This document shows, piece by piece, positions 59,198-64,000 of a stretch of 64,000 nucleotides of DNA. Numbering within the stretch: position 1 is the stretch's first letter; the number at the start of each line of letters is the position of its first letter. The position numbers were made by a program, and so were the translations under genes. Source of the DNA: Prosthecobacter sp. (lineage in GTDB: Bacteria > Verrucomicrobiota > Verrucomicrobiia > Verrucomicrobiales > Verrucomicrobiaceae); contig NZ_JAGRPF010000064.1 of NCBI RefSeq assembly GCF_020439865.1, positions 50,681 to 114,680 of the forward strand, in the 5' to 3' direction. A model generated the notes under the pieces. The model made no database searches. It was not told where the DNA came from and saw only the letters and a list, made by a program, of their open reading frames with translations.

Positions 59198-62100
59198 ATG
59201 GCTGACGACGCTGCTCCCTCCTCACCTAAGCCCGACACTCCCCCGCCGCGGACCACGGGAGGCAATTGGCGCTGGGAACCGCCGACGGCGGAGGAACTGC
59301 AGGCGCTGATGCCGGGCTACACGATTGAGAAGATTCTGGGTCGCGGTGGCATGGGCGCGGTGTATCGCGGGGTGCAGACGAATCTGGACCGGCCCGTCGC
59401 CATCAAGATCCTGCCGCCCGGCGTGGAGAAGGAGGACCCCAGCTTCGCCGAGCGCTTCAAGAGCGAGGCGAAGCTCATGGCCAAGCTCAATCATCCCGCC
59501 GTGGTCAGTGTTTATGACTTTGGCAAGACCAGCGCCGGGCAGCTCTACTTCGCCATGGAGTATGTCGATGGCAGCGACGTGCACCAGATGATCGCCGCGC
59601 AGGGGAAGCTGCCACCGGAGCACGCGCTGGCCATCACCGCGCACGTTTGTGACGCGCTCGCCGCCGCGCATGAGCTCGGCATCGTGCATCGCGACATCAA
59701 GCCCGCCAACGTGCTCATCAACATGAAGGGTCAGGTGAAGGTCGCCGACTTCGGCCTGGCGAAGGTGGAGGATCCCGGACAGCACGGCCTCACCAAGACG
59801 GGCTACGCCATGGGCACGCCGGACTTCGTCGCGCCGGAGGCGTTGACGCTAGGCACCGCGATCGATGGCCGCGCGGATTTGTATGCCGTGGGCGTGATGC
59901 TGTATCAGATGCTCACGGGGAACATCCCGCGTGGCGCCTTCAAGCCCGCCAGCGTGCTCGTGCCCGGCCTCGATCCGCGCTTCGACCCGATCATCACCAA
60001 GGCCATGCAGCATGACCGTGCCGAGCGCCATCAGAGTGCGATGGAGCTGCGCCGCGAACTGGATGTGATTTTGACGGTGCCGCTGGTGCAGCACAATGCG
60101 CCTGCCTCCGCGGCGATTCCCGTCGCGCAGATGGCGCAGACTCCCGCGCAACGCAGCGCCGCGGCGCAAAAGCCGCAGGGCAAAGCACCGCAGCAGCAAG
60201 CCGCTGCCGCGAACAAACCTGCGGGTGGTCATGCGGCCAGCGCAGCCCTGCCACCAGCCAAATCCAAAGCGCCGCTCTTCCTCGGCATCGGCGCCGTGGC
60301 CGCCATCGGCATCGGCGCGTTCGTGATGTTCGGTGGAAAGAAGGAGCCCGCACCGCCCAAGGCTCCGCCCGCCGTCGCCAGTGCAAGCACCCCGGCGCCG
60401 AAGCCATCAACGCCGCCGCCATCCAAGCCGCCACCAAAGCCCGCACCGACCGTCTCCTCGTCTCCAAGCCCTAAAGTCTCCTCATCTCCCACGCCCCCTG
60501 CATCCGACTCATCCGAGCCCGAGTTCCCACGGGGGAAATGGGTGAAAATGTTCACCAAGACGGACGACCTGCCGGAAAAAATGCGCGCGTCTGGTAGCAT
60601 GACCATCGACAACGGCTGGATCCTCATCACCGGATCCAAGCGACAGAGTTTGAAGCTGCCCACCTCTGTGGCGGGCAACTATGGCGTGCGGGCACGCGTC
60701 CGGCGGGAGGTCATGGACGACAACGGCTGGACGCTCATCACCCTGCGGGAGAGCGGGGCCGGCCGGTATTCCTTTGCCTTCAAACCCATCGGCATCCAGG
60801 TCGCTGTGGATGGCGGCCCGAACCGCCAGGTGACGTACCTGTTCAACCGGCCCTATGCCACGTCGATTTCGCGAGGGCAGGAATATACCTTCGAGACCGC
60901 TGTCGTAGGCGACCGACTGATCGTTCGCTACAACGATCAAATCGTCCAAGTGGCCATGGATGGCACGCAGCAGACCGGGACCGGTACCATCAGTGGCATC
61001 GAAGACATGCGCGACATCGAAGTCATCAACCTCGACGGCATCCCCGAGGCCGAGGCGCTGAAGATTCTCGGCGTGGATGAGAAGGGCAATGACCTGCGGC
61101 AGAAACCCGCCGCCGTCGCCTCCGCCACGCCCGCCGCCTCGTCTCCGACGCCCGCCGCCGCCAAGTCTGCGATGGCTCCCGCCTCCTCGTCTCCCAGTCT
61201 CCCCATCTCCAAGTCTTCCGATCCCAAGTTCCCTCCCGGCCAGTGGGTGAAGGTGTTCACCAAGGCCGAGGACTTGCCGGAGAACCTGCGCAAACCGGAC
61301 AGCGGCGTGAAGTTTGAAGATGGGTGGATCATTCCGACAAATTCGCCCAATTTCTTTGTTCAGCCCACATCACAGCTTCGAGGCAATTACGCCTTGCGCT
61401 GCCGTGTTCGTCGAAACCCAGCAGCCACGACCCCGACGCGCATTTCGATCCGTCGAAAAAGCGCTTCTGAATACTATGGCATCGCGATTGATGACGGTGG
61501 GGAGCTTAACTGCACGCGGCGCACCATGTCCGACTATTCAAAAATTGCGAAAGTTGACGTTCCCAGTCACTCAAAAGCTGCCGCTGAGTGCGCACTGGAG
61601 TTCGGAGCAATTGGACCACTGCTCATCGCCCGTTGTGATGATTCGCGACCATTGTTGACCCGAGACTCCGCCTATGCTGATGGTCCGTCCAACATCATAG
61701 GTAACGACGCCATTCGCGACATCGAAGTTATCAACCTCGACGGCCTTCCTGAAGCGGAAGCACTGCGCCTCCTCGGCGTGGATGAAAAAGGCAACGACCT
61801 GCGCGCGCTGGCCGCGAAGCAGGAGCAGCAGAAGGCCGAGATGGCGCAGCAGGCCGACGCCATGGCCGCCATCCCGGAGCTGAAGACGCTGCACGAGCAG
61901 TTCGTGAAGCTGCAAGCCGAGCGCGTGACCGCGCCGTTTGAGGCGGAGGTGGCGAAGCTTAATGCGGGCTACGTCGGCGGCATCGACCGCGAGATCGCCA
62001 ATGAAAAGAAGGCCGGGCATCTCGACGGCGTCATCGCGCTGGAGGCGGAGAAGAAGCTCATCGCCGACAAGCAACCCGTTCCCGCCGAAGACGATGAGAA

Positions 62101-63517
62101 GACCACCGAGGCGCTCAAGAAGCTGCGCGGCATCTACCGCACGGCGTATGCGAAGCTCGAAGCCGCACGAGCCGAGAACTTGAAGGCGCTCACCGATCCG
62201 CTCTCCATCCGATTGAAGCAGCTCGAGAGCACGCTCACCCAGCAGAACCGCGTGCCCGATGCGAAGGTGGTGCGCGAGTATCGTGAGGGATTAGGTAGGG
62301 CGGCTGGTCCTCCAGCCGCCGCGATCGGCCCAGCGTCTACGAATCGCGCGAACGCGGCGCTTGCAGGAGCAAGCGCCCTGCCCAAGAAGAAATTCCCGCC
62401 CGGCGACGACCGCAAGGCGGCGGAGTGGGTGCTCTCGGTGGGGGGCAGTGTGCGGATCTACGGGATCAACAAAAGCATCACTGATGTTGCTGATCTGCCG
62501 CGGGGGCGCTTCGAACTTGAGGGTGTTTATCTCGAATTCACCTCCACAAACCAGCCCAAGGGACCCATCGACAACCTGCTGCCACTTGCGGGTTTGAAGG
62601 GGCTGAGGCAATTGACCATCGAAGTCGTCCCACTGACGGAAGTCCATTGGGAAGTGCTGTCTTCGCTGCCCGCATTGGGAGGACTTTGGCTTGAGAGTAC
62701 CGGGGTCACCGATGCTTTGTTTGCCCACCTGGCTGGGGCTAAACTCAGATTCTTGGAAATCCGTTTCGAGCCTGCGATCACGGGCGAAGGCATCGAAGCC
62801 TTGGCTGCGGCGAAGAGTCTTGAGAAAGTGAGTTTTACGGCCACTCGGCCCTCCGAAGAAGGCTTGCGGCAGATCGGGAAACTGGAGACGCTGACCACGC
62901 TCTCACTGCACGGCTCGCTCAATCTTCTGCGGGATGAGCACCTCCCCTTGCTGGCAGGCTTGAAGCGCCTCGACAACCTCGCGGTGCGTCGCACGGCGCT
63001 CACCGCTGAGGGTTTGGCGGGCATGAAGTCATGGAGTGATCTCCCCGAACTGGGATTCGACATCCGCGCTGGAAATGGCGGCGCCGAAGTAGCCGTGCTG
63101 GCGAAGGCTTTCCCGAAGGTGGAAAAGTTCTCCTTTGAGGGTGAATCAACTTGGAATTACAACGCTGACGATGTCCGGGCCCTCGCTGGCTTCCCCCGTC
63201 TGAAGAGCCTCAATGCGAGTAATTCCCAGATCGACGACGAGGCGCTGGGCGGCCTGCTGGCGCTACCGAAGCTGGAAGGCCTGCGTATCTCTAACTGTGC
63301 CAAAGTCACCGATGCCGCGCTGGCGACCTTCGGGAAGCACAAGGGGCTGACGACGCTTTCTTTTGAGACGATGCCCAACATCACCGATGCCGGGCTGACC
63401 CACCTCATCGGCCTGAAATCCCTCACCCGGCTGGAACTCAAGAGCTGCCCCAAAATCACCCCCGCCGCCATCGCCGCCTTCAAGAAAGAGCGGCCGGATG
63501 TGACGGTGGTGCGGTGA
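59198..63517 (+). CDS. Transmembrane Ser/Thr kinase with DUF1080-like modules and leucine-rich-repeat tail
   Basis: About 1439 residues. The cytoplasmic Pkn2-type kinase (about 40-300) has LGRGGMGAVY, VAIK, HRDIKPANVL and ADFGLAK. A Pro/Ala/Ser-rich stretch carries one membrane helix (about 358-382, PLFLGIGAVAAIGIGAFVM). Two copies of the module shared with the 39772 kinase follow (about 445-635 and 680-870), each ending in RDIEVINLDG...EAEAL-LGVDEKGNDLR. Then comes a coiled coil (about 870-1035) and a leucine-rich-repeat domain (about 1070-1439, units such as LPLLAGLKRLDNLAVRRTALT and LIGLKSLTRLELKSCPKITP). It is likely a receptor kinase sensing envelope ligands. The alternative ATG at 59186 is conserved in the paralog as well. 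Confidence 0.93.
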   Translation: MADDAAPSSPKPDTPPPRTTGGNWRWEPPTAEELQALMPGYTIEKILGRGGMGAVYRGVQTNLDRPVAIKILPPGVEKEDPSFAERFKSEAKLMAKLNHPAVVSVYDFGKTSAGQLYFAMEYVDGSDVHQMIAAQGKLPPEHALAITAHVCDALAAAHELGIVHRDIKPANVLINMKGQVKVADFGLAKVEDPGQHGLTKTGYAMGTPDFVAPEALTLGTAIDGRADLYAVGVMLYQMLTGNIPRGAFKPASVLVPGLDPRFDPIITKAMQHDRAERHQSAMELRRELDVILTVPLVQHNAPASAAIPVAQMAQTPAQRSAAAQKPQGKAPQQQAAAANKPAGGHAASAALPPAKSKAPLFLGIGAVAAIGIGAFVMFGGKKEPAPPKAPPAVASASTPAPKPSTPPPSKPPPKPAPTVSSSPSPKVSSSPTPPASDSSEPEFPRGKWVKMFTKTDDLPEKMRASGSMTIDNGWILITGSKRQSLKLPTSVAGNYGVRARVRREVMDDNGWTLITLRESGAGRYSFAFKPIGIQVAVDGGPNRQVTYLFNRPYATSISRGQEYTFETAVVGDRLIVRYNDQIVQVAMDGTQQTGTGTISGIEDMRDIEVINLDGIPEAEALKILGVDEKGNDLRQKPAAVASATPAASSPTPAAAKSAMAPASSSPSLPISKSSDPKFPPGQWVKVFTKAEDLPENLRKPDSGVKFEDGWIIPTNSPNFFVQPTSQLRGNYALRCRVRRNPAATTPTRISIRRKSASEYYGIAIDDGGELNCTRRTMSDYSKIAKVDVPSHSKAAAECALEFGAIGPLLIARCDDSRPLLTRDSAYADGPSNIIGNDAIRDIEVINLDGLPEAEALRLLGVDEKGNDLRALAAKQEQQKAEMAQQADAMAAIPELKTLHEQFVKLQAERVTAPFEAEVAKLNAGYVGGIDREIANEKKAGHLDGVIALEAEKKLIADKQPVPAEDDEKTTEALKKLRGIYRTAYAKLEAARAENLKALTDPLSIRLKQLESTLTQQNRVPDAKVVREYREGLGRAAGPPAAAIGPASTNRANAALAGASALPKKKFPPGDDRKAAEWVLSVGGSVRIYGINKSITDVADLPRGRFELEGVYLEFTSTNQPKGPIDNLLPLAGLKGLRQLTIEVVPLTEVHWEVLSSLPALGGLWLESTGVTDALFAHLAGAKLRFLEIRFEPAITGEGIEALAAAKSLEKVSFTATRPSEEGLRQIGKLETLTTLSLHGSLNLLRDEHLPLLAGLKRLDNLAVRRTALTAEGLAGMKSWSDLPELGFDIRAGNGGAEVAVLAKAFPKVEKFSFEGESTWNYNADDVRALAGFPRLKSLNASNSQIDDEALGGLLALPKLEGLRISNCAKVTDAALATFGKHKGLTTLSFETMPNITDAGLTHLIGLKSLTRLELKSCPKITPAAIAAFKKERPDVTVVR

Positions 63518-63733
63518 GCGTCCGTGGCGAGGGTAGCCGTCGCCGCCGGTGGGGTGAGAACAGGAAACTCACGCGCCATCCTGGCCTTCAACAGCGCGGC
63601 GTAACGGACGCGACTGCTGGCGACGCGGGTCTTGAGGATGAGCGTGGGAGAGAGGGTTGGGAAACAGGCGTCTGTGCGGGGCGACTGGAAGCTTTCCAGG
63701 CTCATCCTGTGCGTCCCCCCGCTCATCAGGGGG
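63518..63733. other. Gene-free spacer between the kinase gene and the tandem repeats
   Basis: 216 bp after the kinase stop. No credible gene start or terminator was found. A minus-strand frame (63157-63999) and a plus-strand frame (from ATG 63638) run through it only because the adjacent 42-bp repeat has no stops. A short inverted pair (CCCCCGCTCATCAGGGGG) is at 63717-63734. Confidence 0.45.
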
Positions 63734-64000
63734 CTTGCCGGAATCACGCCGTCGTTTGCCGGAGGCGCGGAGTTCCGTGCCAGACTCACGCCGTCGTTTG
63801 CCGGAGCCGCAGAGTTCCTTGCCGGATTGACGCCGTCGTTTGCCGGAGCCGCGGAGTTCCTTGCCGGAATCACGCCGTCGTTTGCCGGAGGCGCGGAGTT
63901 CCTTGCCAGACTCACGCCGTCCTTTGCCGGAGCCGCGGAGTTCCTTGCCGGAATCACGCCGTCCTTTGCCGGAGCCGCGGAGTTCCTTGCCAGACTCACG
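63734..64000. repeat. 42-bp tandem repeat array, runs past the window end
   Basis: The core ACGCCGTCGTTTGCCGGAG recurs at 63746, 63788, 63830, 63872, 63914 and 63956 with exactly 42-bp spacing, and a seventh copy begins at 63998. Copies differ by one to a few bases, mostly in alternating GGAATC / AGACTC positions, so a two-unit (84-bp) pattern is visible. Since 42 is a multiple of 3, reading frames stay open: 14-residue repeats such as TPSFAGAAEFLAGI on plus and RNSAAPANDGV on minus. Whether either strand is translated cannot be told here. Confidence 0.93.

Noticed and set aside
63157..63999. 280-codon minus-strand frame through the repeats and into the kinase gene
   Set aside because: Its second half is antisense to the LRR-coding region, and its first half is open only because the repeat lacks stops. 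Translation is not supported.
63734..64000. Possible CRISPR array
   Set aside because: Units are contiguous 42-bp copies with no unique spacers and no cas genes nearby, so it is a tandem repeat.

Overview
The window looks like a chromosomal stretch of a Verrucomicrobia (PVC superphylum) bacterium, probably near Prosthecobacter/Verrucomicrobium. Evidence: roughly 60% GC (by eye); a PVC-type haem-binding dehydrogenase next to a DUF1501 protein; a c-type cytochrome/WD40 protein; a DUF1080 protein; two Pkn-type Ser/Thr kinases; and Gram-negative envelope genes (Lnt, TolQ/ExbD, Wza/Wzc). Most start codons have no visible Shine-Dalgarno sequence. No tRNA, rRNA, CRISPR array, insertion sequence or prophage was recognised. 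Species assignment is inference.

Layout. 1-2.5 kb: the 5' part of a secreted cytochrome/WD40 protein, an isoprenylcysteine-methyltransferase-like protein and a DUF1624-type membrane protein, all on the minus strand. 2.6-13.2 kb (plus): CehA/McbA metallohydrolase, cytidine deaminase, hexose-6-phosphate mutarotase, a phenylacetate-CoA-ligase-like enzyme, an ABC ATPase with a 1062-residue FtsX permease, RuvB and a small membrane protein. 13.3-18.9 kb (minus): a tight TolQ/ExbB - ExbD - ExbD - giant TPR - TPR-like operon. 19.0-24.9 kb: panB, an NSS sodium symporter with a 53-residue partner peptide, a subtilase and lnt. 25.0-29.9 kb: PVC dehydrogenase, DUF1501 protein and peroxiredoxin, closed by a strong terminator. 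29.9-34.9 kb (minus, clearly more AT-rich): an exopolysaccharide export set (beta-barrel, Wza-like, Wzc-like tyrosine kinase). 35.3-38.0 kb: dCMP deaminase, Gfo/Idh/MocA oxidoreductase, gmd. 38.1-39.3 kb: rpoZ, smpB and an unknown. 39.3-39.8 kb: a gene-free block full of inverted repeats.

39.8-64 kb: two paralogous transmembrane Ser/Thr kinases (39.8-42.4 kb minus, 59.2-63.5 kb plus) face away from the segment between them and form a diverged 17-kb-spaced inverted repeat. Between them lie an aldo/keto reductase, a three-gene secreted hydrolase operon (DUF1080, lipase-like, esterase-like), a co-directional run (gntK, AddB-like nuclease, dapB, folK, membrane protein, nnr, yjbQ, DUF1353 lipoprotein), a DUF971 gene, the ribosomal cluster rpmJ-rpsM-rpsK-rpsD (minus), a GDSL hydrolase and pyrD. 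The window ends inside a 42-bp tandem repeat array.

The best candidates for something under-described are: (i) the TolQR-like motor operon coupled to a 969-residue TPR protein; (ii) the kinase pair with a repeated periplasmic module related by eye to DUF1080-type folds, one copy carrying a leucine-rich-repeat tail; (iii) the tiny membrane peptide beside the NSS transporter; and (iv) ribosomal protein S11 with a 56-residue Ala/Pro-rich N-terminal extension in a cluster that lacks rpoA and rplQ.
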